DNA of 64,000 nucleotides from Plantibacter flavus (GCF_002024505.1 NZ_CP019402.1:620001-684000); one strand, 5' to 3'; counted from the stretch's first letter, positions 6,572 through 15,058 are shown. Notes: generated by a model not told the origin, from the sequence alone. A program made the numbers and translations.

Positions 6572-7768
6572 TCAGCGCGGGATCGGAGCGGCGAAGCGCC
6601 ACGGCTGGGAGCGGATCGTCGCGACCGCCCGGGTGATCGCGCCCAGGGCGACGACGTCCGCGCCGAGTCGCGAGGCCCGCACGATCGGCGTCGGCGCGTA
6701 GGTCCCCTCGTCGAGCCAGGTCTGAGCCGCGGCGATGACGGGGGAGGCGACGCGGGCCACGCCGCCGGCGACGACGACCTCGTCCACGTCGAGCAGGCTG
6801 CCGAACAGGACGCACACCCGCCCGAGGCGTTCCCCGAGACGTTCGACGAGTCTGCCGGCGTAGGCGTCGCCCGAGGCGGCGGCGTCGATGACGCGGCCGA
6901 CGTCGAGGGCGTCGATCGGTGTCCGTGCGAGGGGAGACGACGCCGGCACCGCACCGGATCGCTGATCCTCCTCCAGCCACGACCGTGCCGCACCGTCCAG
7001 GCCCTCCGGTGAACCGACGCCCTCGACCATGCCGAGCACGCGGAGTTCGCCCGCGCCGCCCGCCCCGCCGTGCAGCAGCACACCGTCGACGATGAGTCCC
7101 GCCCCGAAACTCGCCTCGGCCAGGAGGACGGCGATGGACTCGCGTGCCACCTCCCCGAGGGCGCGCTCCGCCGTGGCCGCGAGGTTGGCGTCGTTCTCGA
7201 GCACGACCTCGCCCCAGGGGCCGAGGCGGCTCGCGAAGTCGGGGTTCATCCGGGCCCAGTAGTCGTGATCGCCGCGCGGGGAGCGGCCGTGCGCGTCCAC
7301 CGGTGCCGGGACACCGACGGCGGTCACGAGCACCTGCCCCGGCGTCGCGCCGGCCTGCGCGGTCGCCTCCTCGACGACGGTCCGTGCGGTCGCGAGGCGG
7401 AGGTCGGGGTCTTCGTCGCCGCCCACGATGGGGCGTTCGGCCCGGCCGACGACCTCACCACGGAGCGTCGCGACGAGTGCTGCGACCCGATGCTGCCCCA
7501 CGTCGAGTCCGATCACGAAGGCGGTGTCCGCGGCGAGTTCGTAGCGCCGGGCCGGTCGTCCCCGTCGGTAGTCGCCGGCGGCCCGGGCGTCGTCGAGCTC
7601 CCGGATCCAGCCGCGGTCGGCGAGGGCGTCGCAGGCGTTCAGCACGGTGGCGCGGGTCAGGCCGGTCTCGTCCATGACGTCACTCGCCGTGAACGCACCG
7701 TGGTCGAAGGCGTAGGCGGCGACGAGTTCGACGCTCGCCCTGCCCGTCTCGATCCCCGGTTCCGCCAT
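6572..7768 (-). CDS. ROK-family transcriptional regulator
   Basis: A 398-residue regulator with an N-terminal winged helix (about residues 13-75: FTASDVMDETGLTRATVLNACDALADRGWI) and a sugar-kinase-like ROK domain (VIGLDVGQHRVAALVATLRG; NDANLAATAERALGE; VLLHGGAGGAGELRVLGM). The cysteine-rich zinc motif usual in ROK proteins (CGCxGCxE) is absent. MAEPGIETGR at 7768 is taken as the start because TACAGT lies 6 nt upstream as a -10 box (leaderless). It is divergent from Gfo/Idh/MocA and ThuA genes, with an operator-like palindrome in the gap, so it probably represses both in response to a sugar. Confidence 0.86.
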   Translation of the reverse strand: MAEPGIETGRASVELVAAYAFDHGAFTASDVMDETGLTRATVLNACDALADRGWIRELDDARAAGDYRRGRPARRYELAADTAFVIGLDVGQHRVAALVATLRGEVVGRAERPIVGGDEDPDLRLATARTVVEEATAQAGATPGQVLVTAVGVPAPVDAHGRSPRGDHDYWARMNPDFASRLGPWGEVVLENDANLAATAERALGEVARESIAVLLAEASFGAGLIVDGVLLHGGAGGAGELRVLGMVEGVGSPEGLDGAARSWLEEDQRSGAVPASSPLARTPIDALDVGRVIDAAASGDAYAGRLVERLGERLGRVCVLFGSLLDVDEVVVAGGVARVASPVIAAAQTWLDEGTYAPTPIVRASRLGADVVALGAITRAVATIRSQPWRFAAPIPR

Positions 7769-7793
7769 GGGGTGACTGTAGCAGGGTTGCATT

Positions 7794-7818
7794 ACTAGAT
7801 ATGGCCGCTATATTTAGT
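7794..7818. promoter_or_regulatory. ROK-type operator palindrome
   Basis: ACTAGATAT and ATATTTAGT are inverted around 7 nt (8 of 9 positions pair). The site is AT-rich in a GC-rich region and lies between the ROK gene and the Gfo/Idh/MocA gene. The position fits control of both promoters. Confidence 0.7.
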
Positions 7819-7885
7819 GGCGAAGGTCGACCACCGCCGGTCACGACAGTGCTCGGCTCCGCACCCCGAAAGGAACCGTCCGAGC

Positions 7886-9022
7886 ATGAGCACCAGTACC
7901 GCCCCGACCACAACAGACGCTTCGGACCTCCGGGTCGGCGTCATCGGCCTCGGCTTCGCCGGGACCACGCACCTGGACGCCTTCACCGCGCTCCCCGGTG
8001 CCACCGTCGTCGCGCTGTCCGGCCAGGAACCGGCGCGCCTCGCCGAGCTGGCCGAGAGCCGCGGGGTCCCCGAGACCTACGCCGACTGGGAGGACCTCGT
8101 CGCCCGCGACGACCTCGACATCGTGTCGATCGGCGTGCCGAACGCCCTGCACCACCCGATCGCCGTGGCCGCGCTCCGCAGCGGCAAGCACGTCTTCTGC
8201 GAGAAGCCGCTCGCCACGACCGCCGACCTCGCCGCAGAGATGGTGGAGGCCGCGACCGCCGCCGACCGCGTTCTCGAGGTCGCCTACAACCACCGCCGCC
8301 GTGCCGACGTCGCCTACCTCGCGCGGTACCTCGCCGAGGAGCCGATCGGCCGCGTCTACCACTCGCGTGCCTCCTGGCTGCGTCGCCAGGGTGTGCCCGG
8401 TATCGACTCCTGGTTCACCAACAAGGCCGCGGCCGGCGGCGGGCCGCTCATCGACCTCGGGTCCCATGTCCTCGACATCGCGCTCTCGCTCCTCGGTGAG
8501 CCGCGCGTGACGCACGTGTCGGCCGTCGCGTACAACGAGCTCGGCCGCGCCGGCCGCGGTGGCTCCTCCGGCGGCGGTCCGGTCTCGAGCCGGTCCTCCC
8601 ATGCCTTCGACGTCGAGGACTTCGCGTCCGCACTCCTGCGGTTCGAGGACGGCGGCAGCCTGCACCTCGAGGCGTCGTGGGCCTCCTACTCGAAGGCGCA
8701 CGAGGACATCTCGGTCGAACTGCTCGGCTCGGAGGGTGGCGTCCGCCTCCACGTCGACAACTACAACACCGAAGGAACGGTCACGATCTACCGTGACGTC
8801 GCCGGTGCGCCGACGATCGAACGACCCGCCGTGCAGGTCCCGGCCGGTCACCACCAGTCGGTCATCGCGGAGTTCCTCGACACCATCCGCGCGGGCGAGA
8901 CCGCCGGCGGCGAACTCCGCTTCGCCGGTCACCACGGCGAGTACGCACTGCACCGCAGCCGCGTCATCGACGCCGCCTACGCCTCGGCCGCCGCCGGGCA
9001 CGAACTGGAGGTCCCCGCATGA
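7886..9022 (+). CDS. Gfo/Idh/MocA-family oxidoreductase
   Basis: A 378-residue NAD(P)-dependent sugar or inositol dehydrogenase. The Rossmann motif is [17 protein letters not shown] (about residues 15-31). The family signature EKP is at E106-P108 in CEKPLATT, and the C-terminal half is the dimerisation/substrate domain. The start at 7886 follows AAAGGA. Its TGA overlaps the ThuA start by 4 nt (ATGA), so the two are co-translated. The ROK-type regulator upstream supports sugar catabolism, probably oxidation of a glycoside or sugar ring; the exact substrate is open. Confidence 0.88.
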   Translation: MSTSTAPTTTDASDLRVGVIGLGFAGTTHLDAFTALPGATVVALSGQEPARLAELAESRGVPETYADWEDLVARDDLDIVSIGVPNALHHPIAVAALRSGKHVFCEKPLATTADLAAEMVEAATAADRVLEVAYNHRRRADVAYLARYLAEEPIGRVYHSRASWLRRQGVPGIDSWFTNKAAAGGGPLIDLGSHVLDIALSLLGEPRVTHVSAVAYNELGRAGRGGSSGGGPVSSRSSHAFDVEDFASALLRFEDGGSLHLEASWASYSKAHEDISVELLGSEGGVRLHVDNYNTEGTVTIYRDVAGAPTIERPAVQVPAGHHQSVIAEFLDTIRAGETAGGELRFAGHHGEYALHRSRVIDAAYASAAAGHELEVPA

Positions 9023-9765
9023 GCACCACGACACCGATCCGCATCCGCGTCTGGAACGAGTTCGTCCACGAGTCCCGCGGTGACGCCGTGGTGCTGGGGC
9101 ACTACCCCGACGGCATCCATGCCGTGATCGCGGCGGGCCTCGAGGAGTCGCTCGGGGACGCCGTGTCCGTCTCGACCGCGACCCTCCAGGATCCCGAGCA
9201 CGGTCTCACCGAGGAGGTCCTCGCGAACACCGACGTCCTCTTCTGGTGGGGGCACATCGCCCACGACCAGGTCTCCGACGAGGTCGTCGAGCGGGTGGTC
9301 CGACACGTCCACGCCGGCATGGGCATCGTCGTGCTGCACTCCGGTCACTACTCGCGGGTCTTCCAACGCCTCATGGGGACGAGCTGCGCGCTCAAGTGGC
9401 GCAACGACGGCGAGCGCGAACTCGTCTGGACGGTGCTCCCGGACCACCCGATCGCACAGGGTGTCCCGCACCCGATCGTCATCGACCGCCAGGAGATGTA
9501 CGGGGAGCACTTCGACATCCCGCGTCCCGACGAGGAGGTGTTCCTCTCCACCTTCGCCGGCGGTGAGGTCTTCCGGTCCGGTGTCGCCTACCACCGCGGG
9601 CGCGGACGGGTGTTCTACTTCTCACCCGGTGACCAGGAGTACCCGGTCTACCACCACCCCGACATCCGCCGCGTACTGGCCAACGCTGCCGAGTGGGCCC
9701 GGCCGACGATCGAGCGCACGCCGCCGACCGCGGACCAGCACCCACGGGACTGGTTCCTGCGCTAG
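9019..9765 (+). CDS. ThuA-like protein
   Basis: A 248-residue protein of the ThuA (trehalose utilisation) family, which has a class I glutamine-amidotransferase-like fold. Visible family segments are [10 protein letters not shown] at the N-terminus, [55 protein letters not shown] and [32 protein letters not shown]. ThuA proteins accompany Gfo/Idh/MocA dehydrogenases in disaccharide oxidation in rhizobia. The 4-nt overlap with the dehydrogenase here argues for the same partnership. Confidence 0.88.
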   Translation: MSTTTPIRIRVWNEFVHESRGDAVVLGHYPDGIHAVIAAGLEESLGDAVSVSTATLQDPEHGLTEEVLANTDVLFWWGHIAHDQVSDEVVERVVRHVHAGMGIVVLHSGHYSRVFQRLMGTSCALKWRNDGERELVWTVLPDHPIAQGVPHPIVIDRQEMYGEHFDIPRPDEEVFLSTFAGGEVFRSGVAYHRGRGRVFYFSPGDQEYPVYHHPDIRRVLANAAEWARPTIERTPPTADQHPRDWFLR

Positions 9766-9823
9766 GGCTGGATGGGTGAGCGCGGCCGGAGGAGAATGGC
9801 CTCCACACGGAAGGGAGGGCGAT

Positions 9824-10090
9824 ATGCCTGACACGGAGAATCCGTCGTTGAAGGACCCCGAGCTCTATGAGAAGCTCCGCGACGAGGGCGCCTCGAAGGG
9901 GAAAGCCGCACGCATCTCGAACGCGGCGGCCAAGCAGGGACGTTCGGCGATCGGGGAGAAGGGCGGCGAGTCCGGATCGTACGACGACTGGACCGTCGCG
10001 CGGCTCCGCGAGCGTGCGAAGGAGATAGGCCTCACCGGCTATTCCGACAAGCGCAAGAGCGAATTGATCGCGATGCTCCGCGACAGCTGA
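9824..10090 (+). CDS. Small Rho-N/SAP-like protein (DUF7218-like)
   Basis: An 88-residue basic protein. The first half (LKDPELYEKLRDEGASKGKAARISNAAAKQGRSAIGEKGGESGSYDDW) resembles the DUF7218 family, and the tail TVARLRERAKEIGLTGYSDKRKSELIAMLRDS is a Rho-N/SAP-like helix-extended-helix, a fold that often binds nucleic acid. A strong AAGGGAGGG precedes the ATG. It opens a run of small stress-type proteins. The function is not established. Confidence 0.8.
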   Translation: MPDTENPSLKDPELYEKLRDEGASKGKAARISNAAAKQGRSAIGEKGGESGSYDDWTVARLRERAKEIGLTGYSDKRKSELIAMLRDS

Positions 10091-10112
10091 ACAGGCGGCT
10101 CGGCCGCCGGAG

Positions 10113-10436
10113 TCACCGCTTCGGTGAACCGGTGGTCGCATCGTCGCCGGTCGTCGCGTGGACGACGACCTCGCCGGTGTTCGCCTCGTGCATAAAACCT
10201 TCGAGCAATGCGCGGTCCATCTCGCCGACCTCGTCGGAGTCGAAGGAGAACTGCAGGGCGATCGCCGGGTGCAGCCAAAGCGTCGTGCGTCCGTCGGTGG
10301 TGGAGTCCTGTCGCACCGTGAGCGCGAACGACTCGTTCCGTCGCAGCTTCATGAGTGCGATCGTTTTGACGTGGGCGAGCGTGCGGTCGTCGAGCCGCAC
10401 TCGTGCATCCCCGGTGCCGTAGACCAGTTGTCCCAT
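10113..10436 (-). CDS. DUF7882 family protein, paralogue 1
   Basis: This 107-residue protein starts MGQLVYGTGDARVRLDD. It carries the family core LAHVKTIALMKLRRNESFALTV, then GRTTLWLHPAIALQFSFDSD. The start at 10436 follows the conserved MGxxxYG opening of its paralogues, with GAGG upstream, although the frame is open further. The tail TTGDDATTGSPKR is Thr/Asp-rich. It is closest to the paralogue at 31208 (LAHVKTI-LMKLRRNESF shared). The family is uncharacterised; such proteins are sometimes mislabelled DNA ligase, but no ligase motif is present. It is divergent from a distant relative at 10694. Confidence 0.83.
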   Translation of the reverse strand: MGQLVYGTGDARVRLDDRTLAHVKTIALMKLRRNESFALTVRQDSTTDGRTTLWLHPAIALQFSFDSDEVGEMDRALLEGFMHEANTGEVVVHATTGDDATTGSPKR

Positions 10437-10693
10437 TGGGAACCTCGACTTCCAACCCCTGAGATCGTCGTCGACGTGGACAGCCGACACGGCGCGCATC
10501 TCGACGGGGTCCGGGTCGGTGAAGCGCTCTCTCAGGATACGAGACATTCTTGGCGCGCGCCCGATTATCCACGATGCGGTGCTCGATCGACGACCCGCAC
10601 GCGCATTGTCCGCTGCCCGGGCCATCCGCGCAATGGCCCGGGCGCCCCCATCTCTGCGCGCTAGCGTGGCACACCTGAGAAAGGGGGCTGACG

Positions 10694-10975
10694 ATGGGAT
10701 TCCTCCGCCTCGGTGCGCTCCGATCACAGGTCGACGATCAGACGCTCGCCCAATTGGAACGCGTGATCCTCACTCGGATGCTCGGCGAGCGCTCGTTCCG
10801 GCTGCAACTCCATCGCGGGCGCTTCCAATCATCGGAACCGGTCACGGTCTCGCCCGAGCAGCCGATCGTCTTCGCGTTCGACGCCGAGTTCGAGCCGCCG
10901 ATCGACGAACGCATGGCCGCCGAGATGCTCGAGGAGATCGAGATCACCGGCGGACTGCACGTCGTCGTCGCCTGA
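10694..10975 (+). CDS. Divergent DUF7882-like protein, paralogue 2
   Basis: A 93-residue protein starting MGFLRLGALRSQVDDQTLAQLERVILTRMLGERSF. The spacing of DD-TLA-LE-VI-RML-ERSF and the later IVFAFDAEFEPPIDERMAAEMLEEI follows the DUF7882 plan (DDR-LAHLQ-VI-KLRR-E-F ... L-FKY-G--P--LNRAW--AL), but the tryptophan-histidine-proline motif WLHP is missing. GAAAGGGGGC lies upstream of the ATG. It is divergent from paralogue 1. I infer common ancestry by eye; a profile search would settle it. Confidence 0.6.
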   Translation: MGFLRLGALRSQVDDQTLAQLERVILTRMLGERSFRLQLHRGRFQSSEPVTVSPEQPIVFAFDAEFEPPIDERMAAEMLEEIEITGGLHVVVA

Positions 10976-11035
10976 CCAGCGCCACCACCCGATACCAGCA
11001 TCACCCAGACCACCACCACAGGAAGCAGGAGCGAC

Positions 11036-11203
11036 ATGAGCGACTTCACCGGAGCAGACGCATTGGGTACCGACCCGGACATGGTGGTCGGAACGCCGCC
11101 CACCGAGATCCCGGACGAGCCGACGGACGAGGACACGGCGGACGAGCCGGACGTGCTCGAGCAGCCGGATGCGGCACCTCTGCACGACGCCGACGGCCGC
11201 TGA
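11036..11203 (+). CDS. Small acidic hypothetical protein
   Basis: A 55-residue ORF, MSDFTGADALGTDPDMVVG followed by a run rich in Asp, Glu and Pro (PDEPTDEDTADEPDVLEQPD). AGGAG lies 8 nt before the ATG, and a strong hairpin terminator follows the stop. It has no recognisable domain and is probably disordered. Its position between DUF7882 genes, together with similar acidic small proteins at 11277 and 33100, suggests a recurring companion. Confidence 0.6.
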   Translation: MSDFTGADALGTDPDMVVGTPPTEIPDEPTDEDTADEPDVLEQPDAAPLHDADGR

Positions 11204-11218
11204 GCCCGTCAGACACGG

Positions 11219-11250
11219 AAGCGCCGCCGACCCTCGGGTCGGCGGCGCTT
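11219..11250. terminator. Bidirectional terminator hairpin
   Basis: AAGCGCCGCCGACCC and its perfect complement GGGTCGGCGGCGCTT flank a 2-nt loop between two convergent small genes. The A and T ends give a U-run of two or three bases in either direction. Confidence 0.9.
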
Positions 11251-11276
11251 CGTCGTGCAGCAGGCGGGGTTCAGGC

Positions 11277-11480
11277 TCAGTCCGTCTGCTCGGTGTCCTC
11301 GGGGTCTGCGCCCGGGCGCACCGCAGCGTCGTCGCGGATGTCGATGCGGGTGACGCCGTCGCCCTGATCGGTGACGTCGATGCGGGGCGCGGCGTCCTCC
11401 TCGGTGGCGTTCGGGGCCGTCGTCAGCTGGTCGTGTCGGTTCTCGTCGTGCGTGTGCGGAGTCTGGTCGCTGTCGGTCAT
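11277..11480 (-). CDS. Small acidic hypothetical protein
   Basis: A 67-residue protein, MTDSDQTPHTHDENRHDQL then EEDAAPRIDVTDQGDGVTRIDIRDDAAV, very rich in Asp. The middle has an alternating RIDV-RIDI pattern. The start at 11480 is supported by a TATCGT -10 box 6 nt upstream (leaderless). It shares the 11219 hairpin with the convergent acidic protein. No known domain. Confidence 0.6.
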   Translation of the reverse strand: MTDSDQTPHTHDENRHDQLTTAPNATEEDAAPRIDVTDQGDGVTRIDIRDDAAVRPGADPEDTEQTD

Positions 11481-11538
11481 GCCGAGACGATAGCGCACGG
11501 ACCCGGCGTCCGGGCACGGCCTCAGGGCTTGTGGAGCC

Positions 11539-11844
11539 TCAGACGCGCGGACCCGGTTCCGGGACGAGCACCAGGCCGTGGTTCGAGTCGGCGCTGACGG
11601 CGAGCGCGTCGAGCCATGCGCGGTTGAGTTCGACGGGGACGCTGCCCGCGTACTTGAATCGCAGCGACATCGCGGGGTGCAGCCAGATCGTCGTCCGGCC
11701 GTCGCCGGCCCGCGGGTCGTCCTTCCACCCGAAGTAGAACCCCTCACCGCGACGCAGTTTCGCGCCGATGACCTGCTGCAGGTGTGCGAGCACCCGGTCG
11801 TCGAACGTCACCGACACCTCGGCGTCGTAGATCATCTTGCCCAT
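11539..11844 (-). CDS. DUF7882 family protein, paralogue 3
   Basis: A 101-residue protein: MGKMIYDAEVSVTFDDRVLAHLQQVIGAKLRRGEGFYFGWKDD, then GRTTIWLHPAMSLRFKYAGSVPVELNRAWLDAL and the family tail HGLVLVPEP. It is the classical form of the family and closest to the copy at 31954 (about two thirds identical by eye). AGGAGG precedes the ATG. The compact GWKDDPRAGDGR loop and WLHP look conserved enough to be functional. Role unknown. Confidence 0.85.
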   Translation of the reverse strand: MGKMIYDAEVSVTFDDRVLAHLQQVIGAKLRRGEGFYFGWKDDPRAGDGRTTIWLHPAMSLRFKYAGSVPVELNRAWLDALAVSADSNHGLVLVPEPGPRV

Positions 11845-11988
11845 GGGTCCTCCTGCTCCGCTCCCGGCTTCCTACGGTAGGCCCGGCCCCCACGAACCGC
11901 CACGATGCCCGAGGGGGTTGCGAACCGCCGCATGATCTCCGACCTGTCCGGCCGGTGGAGTCGGTCGGTGGACCTGACACGACGGAGC

Positions 11989-12011
11989 GGCACCGGCGCG
12001 ATGCCGGTGCC
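11989..12011 (-). terminator. Terminator hairpin after the DUF2795 gene
   Basis: GGCACCGGC and GCCGGTGCC pair perfectly around 5 nt, 24 bp downstream of the DUF2795-like stop codon. The rest of 11845-12034 shows no gene. Confidence 0.65.
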
Positions 12012-12034
12012 GCTCAGCCGTGGTGCGCGATCGC

Positions 12035-12241
12035 TCAGACGCCGATCGGCAGCGCCTCCGCGATCGAGGTGCGGTGCAGGACGTCCCAGCGGCTGGTGTA
12101 GCTGCGCTCGGGGAGCGAGCGGAGCGCCTCCACGAGGTGGGTCGGGAGCAGGTCGCGGCGGGCCTCACGCGTCAGGTCGCTGGGGCGGCAGGGGTACTCC
12201 ATGCCGCGTAGGAATTCGTCGAGCTCGGTGAACACGAGCAT
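12035..12241 (-). CDS. DUF2795-like small protein
   Basis: A 68-residue protein matching the DUF2795 plan: FLRGMEYPCRPSDLTREA ... LVEALRSLPERSYTSRWDVLHRT, with the typical YP, DL and LP-Y--DV spacing. AGAGAGGAG directly abuts the ATG, so translation may really begin at GTG, codon 3 (MFTELDEF). DUF2795 proteins are common in actinobacteria and have no agreed function. 12242-12404, upstream, holds only promoter-type sequence. Confidence 0.65.
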   Translation of the reverse strand: MLVFTELDEFLRGMEYPCRPSDLTREARRDLLPTHLVEALRSLPERSYTSRWDVLHRTSIAEALPIGV

Positions 12242-12404
12242 CTCCTCTCTGGGCGCGTCGTGGCACCCGATGTCAGGCGGGACGGCTGCGTCGACCGGTC
12301 GTCGGACCGCCGTGCCCTCCTTCGAGTGTCGTCGCCGTTCGACCGTTCGGCGCGCTCTTGCCTTTCCGCCGTCGAGCTGCTACCCGTTCGGGTACGCTGC
12401 ATCC

Positions 12405-13145
12405 TCAGAGCTCGAGGCGACGCTCCACGATGTCGCGGGCGACGTCCGCCAACGGACGACGGCGACTCCGCGCGTACTTGCGGATCACCTCGAAGGCCGC
12501 TTCCACCGAGATCGCAGCGGTGTAGGCGACGACGCCCTTCGCCTGCTCGATGACGACCCTCGACTGCAGCGCGGACTCCAACTGACCGCGGGTCACGTCG
12601 CTCTCACGAAGGGTGCGCTCGTGCAGGATGCCGATGGTCGCCACGTCGGCCATCGCCTGCGCGGCCCGTGACTCGAACCGGTCGAAGGCCTCCGAAGCCG
12701 TGCGGAACAGGTTCAGGGTGCCGATGGTGGTCCGGCGGAGTCGCAGCGGGAAGGCATGAGCCGACCGGAACCCCGCGGTCGCCGCGACCTCGGCGAACCT
12801 CGGCCAGTCGCTCGCGACCGCGGCGATCTCGGGGATCGACACCGGCGTCGCCGCACGGAAGCTGTCGATGCACGGGCCTTCGTCGGCGCTCAGCTGGATG
12901 AGTTCCACGAGCCTCCCGGACTCGCTGGTCGACGCGATCAGCTCGAGGTCGCCGTGCGGATCCGCCAAGAGGATGCCCGAGGCCTGGACGTCGAGGAGGT
13001 CGACGCTGGCATCGACCAGGATCTGCAGCAGGTCGACCACGTCGTAGTCGTCCACCAGCGTGTCGGCGAGCGTCGCGAACACGTCGAGTAGGGCGGTCGA
13101 GTGACGGAGCTCGGAACCGGTCCCGTCGTCGCCGCGCGCGTTCAT
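12405..13145 (-). CDS. GAF-ANTAR protein
   Basis: A 246-residue sensor with an N-terminal GAF domain (about residues 20-175, including DLLDVQASGILLADPHGDLELIASTSE and EGPCIDSFRAATPVSIPEI) and a C-terminal ANTAR domain (about 182-243, LESALQSRVVIEQAKGVVAYTAAISVEAAFEVIRKYARSRRRPLADVARDIVERRL). ANTAR domains bind paired RNA hexaloop hairpins and act in antitermination. Its ATG overlaps the stop of the next GAF-ANTAR gene by 4 nt, so both come from one mRNA. No histidine kinase is adjacent. The RNA target was not identified here. Confidence 0.9.
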   Translation of the reverse strand: MNARGDDGTGSELRHSTALLDVFATLADTLVDDYDVVDLLQILVDASVDLLDVQASGILLADPHGDLELIASTSESGRLVELIQLSADEGPCIDSFRAATPVSIPEIAAVASDWPRFAEVAATAGFRSAHAFPLRLRRTTIGTLNLFRTASEAFDRFESRAAQAMADVATIGILHERTLRESDVTRGQLESALQSRVVIEQAKGVVAYTAAISVEAAFEVIRKYARSRRRPLADVARDIVERRLEL

Positions 13146-13846
13146 CGCTCGTCTTCGATCGTCTCGTCGCGCAGCACGTAGCCGGTGCGACGTTCGAGGA
13201 TGTCCTCCGCGACCTCCGACATCGAGCGGTTCTGGGCGAAGGCCTGTGCCTGGATCAGCAGGTGGGCGTCGTCGGGGGAGAGCCCGAGCTGCGCGATCAC
13301 GAATCCGGTCGCCTGGTGGATCCGGCGTCGGGCGTGGGGTTTGAGCTGCGCCGTGTCGGGGAGACTCGCGAGTTCGAGGGTGCGGCGGAGGACGTACCGG
13401 CTGAGCGGGCGGGTGAGGGACATCATGGCCTCGACCGCCTGCGTGTCCAGCGTGCGCTCTTCGGTGTCGTACAGCTCGACCGCGCCCACCTGGAGCGGCC
13501 CGACGCGGAGCGGGAAGGCGAAGATGGAGCCGACCGCGTGGTCGCGGAGAGCCTCGGTGAACGACGGCCAGGAGTCGTAGCCGGTCCGCTTGACGGCCTC
13601 CTCCAGCACCGGGCGGCCGCTGCCGACCGCGTCCCAGGAGGGGCCCTCCGAGAGGTCGAACTGGAGCTCGTCGAGCAGCGCGATCTGCTCGTCACTCGCG
13701 GCGATCGTCTCGGGGCTCAGGGTGTCGCCGAGCGTCGCGATCGAGACACCGCTGAGCGGCATGAGCCGCAGGATCGGCTCCACCAGCTGGTCGTCCTCGT
13801 CGACCCGGTCGAGTGCGCTGTACACGATGGCGAAGGTGTCGCTCAT
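13142..13846 (-). CDS. GAF-ANTAR protein
   Basis: A 234-residue protein with a GAF-like sensor (about residues 1-155; EGPSWDAVGSGRPVLEEAV, AVGSIFAFPLRVGPLQVGAVELY) and a C-terminal ANTAR-like segment (about 170-225; RRIHQATGFVIAQLGLSPDDAHLLIQAQAFAQNRSMSEVAEDILERR). It lies upstream of, and translationally coupled to, the second GAF-ANTAR gene; the pair has about 30 percent identity by eye in the ANTAR part. Heterodimer formation is plausible because ANTAR proteins act as dimers, but this is inference. Confidence 0.88.
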   Translation of the reverse strand: MSDTFAIVYSALDRVDEDDQLVEPILRLMPLSGVSIATLGDTLSPETIAASDEQIALLDELQFDLSEGPSWDAVGSGRPVLEEAVKRTGYDSWPSFTEALRDHAVGSIFAFPLRVGPLQVGAVELYDTEERTLDTQAVEAMMSLTRPLSRYVLRRTLELASLPDTAQLKPHARRRIHQATGFVIAQLGLSPDDAHLLIQAQAFAQNRSMSEVAEDILERRTGYVLRDETIEDER

Positions 13847-13983
13847 GTCCGCATTCCTTCCGGGGTCGAGGGAGGTCTCCGCTCATCGTACGGCCATCCC
13901 GCCGCGACCGCCGGGTGGTGATCCGTCCTGCCTGGGAAAGCAAGGGGCCGCCCCGGCGGGGTGGATTCGCCTAACGTGGCGTC

Positions 13984-14058
13984 ATGCCTCTGACGACGAC
14001 ACCTTCTCCGCGCCCCTCCGCCCAGCGGTCCGCAGCAGCCGATCGGTCGGCGCGATGA
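13984..14058 (+). CDS. 24-residue leaderless leader ORF
   Basis: The ATG at 13984 lies 6 nt after a TAACGT -10 box. The ORF encodes MPLTTTPSPRPSAQRSAAA and five more residues, and its TGA overlaps the SDR ATG (ATGA). The SDR gene has no good Shine-Dalgarno of its own, so this short ORF probably delivers ribosomes by coupling, an arrangement known from mycobacterial leaderless transcripts. Confidence 0.55.
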   Translation: MPLTTTPSPRPSAQRSAAADRSAR

Positions 14059-15053
14059 GCCGCGGGGTCGCCGTCGTCACCGGCGGAACCGCAGGGCTCG
14101 GTCGTGCGACCGTCCGCGAACTCGCCGCCCGTGGCTGGGACGTCGCGGTGCTGGCGCGTGGCGAGGACGGACTCGCAGCCACCGTCGCCGAGGTCGAGCA
14201 GGCCGGACGTCGCGGGCTGGCTGTGCCGACGGACGTGGCCGACCGGGAGGCCGTCGAGCAGGCGGCGGACCGGGTCGAGGCGGAACTCGGACCGATCGAG
14301 CTGTGGGTGAACTGCGCCATGGTCGGTGTGTTCGGGGACTTCCTCACGACCGAACCGGCGGACTTCGAGCGCGCCGTCGCCGTCAACTTCTTCGGCTTCG
14401 TCAACGGCACCAGGGCCGCCCTCTCGCGCATGGTCCCGCGCGACCGTGGGCACGTGATCCAGGTCGGTTCCGCCCTCGCCCACCGCGGCATCCCGTTGCA
14501 GGCCGCCTACTGCGGGTCGAAGTTCGGTGCCCGCGGGTTCACGGAGTCGGTCACCGCCGAGCTCCTCCACGACGGCAGCAACGTCAAACTCTCGACGGTG
14601 GACATGCCGGCGCTCAACACCATCCAGTTCAGCTGGGTGAAGTCGCAGCTGCCCGAGCACCCGCAGCCGGTGCCCCCGATCTACCAGCCCGAGGTGGGCG
14701 CGACCGCCATCGCGGACGTCGCCGACCGCCCGCGGCGACGCACCTGGGTGGGCGAGTCCACCGTCGGCACGATCCTCGGCGACCGCTTCGCCGGCGGCTT
14801 CCTCGACTGGTTCCTCGCCAGGACCGGATACTCCGGGCAGCTTGCGCCGGACAAGCACGACCCGCGCCTGCCGGACAACGTCTACACGCCGGCCCCCGGT
14901 GACCACGGCGCCCGCGGCGTGTTCAGCGACAAGGCCCACTCGTGGAGCCCGCAGACCTGGGCGATCCGCCACCGTCGCGGGGTGTACGCGGCGGCCGCCG
15001 GCACCCTCGCAGCGGGCGTCGCCCTCGTGGCCGGCGCGGCGAAGCGGCGCTGA
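14055..15053 (+). CDS. SDR-family oxidoreductase with C-terminal membrane tail
   Basis: A 332-residue protein. The NAD(P) motif is [14 protein letters not shown] at the N-terminus, the NNAG position is NCAM, and the active site is S ([10 protein letters not shown]) with YCGSK. Residues 235-300 form an extra helical part ([33 protein letters not shown]). A hydrophobic C-terminus ([24 protein letters not shown]) may anchor it in the membrane. Its start overlaps a leader ORF. It is followed after 5 bp by a phytoene-desaturase-like oxidase and then an SRPBCC protein, a cassette that probably modifies a lipid or isoprenoid. Confidence 0.85.
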   Translation: MSRGVAVVTGGTAGLGRATVRELAARGWDVAVLARGEDGLAATVAEVEQAGRRGLAVPTDVADREAVEQAADRVEAELGPIELWVNCAMVGVFGDFLTTEPADFERAVAVNFFGFVNGTRAALSRMVPRDRGHVIQVGSALAHRGIPLQAAYCGSKFGARGFTESVTAELLHDGSNVKLSTVDMPALNTIQFSWVKSQLPEHPQPVPPIYQPEVGATAIADVADRPRRRTWVGESTVGTILGDRFAGGFLDWFLARTGYSGQLAPDKHDPRLPDNVYTPAPGDHGARGVFSDKAHSWSPQTWAIRHRRGVYAAAAGTLAAGVALVAGAAKRR

Positions 15054-15058
15054 GCGCG

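Noticed and set aside
10113..10436. DUF7882 proteins as ATP-dependent DNA ligases
   Set aside because: That label appears in some annotations of the family, but there is no KxDG nucleotidyltransferase motif and the proteins are only about 100 residues long.
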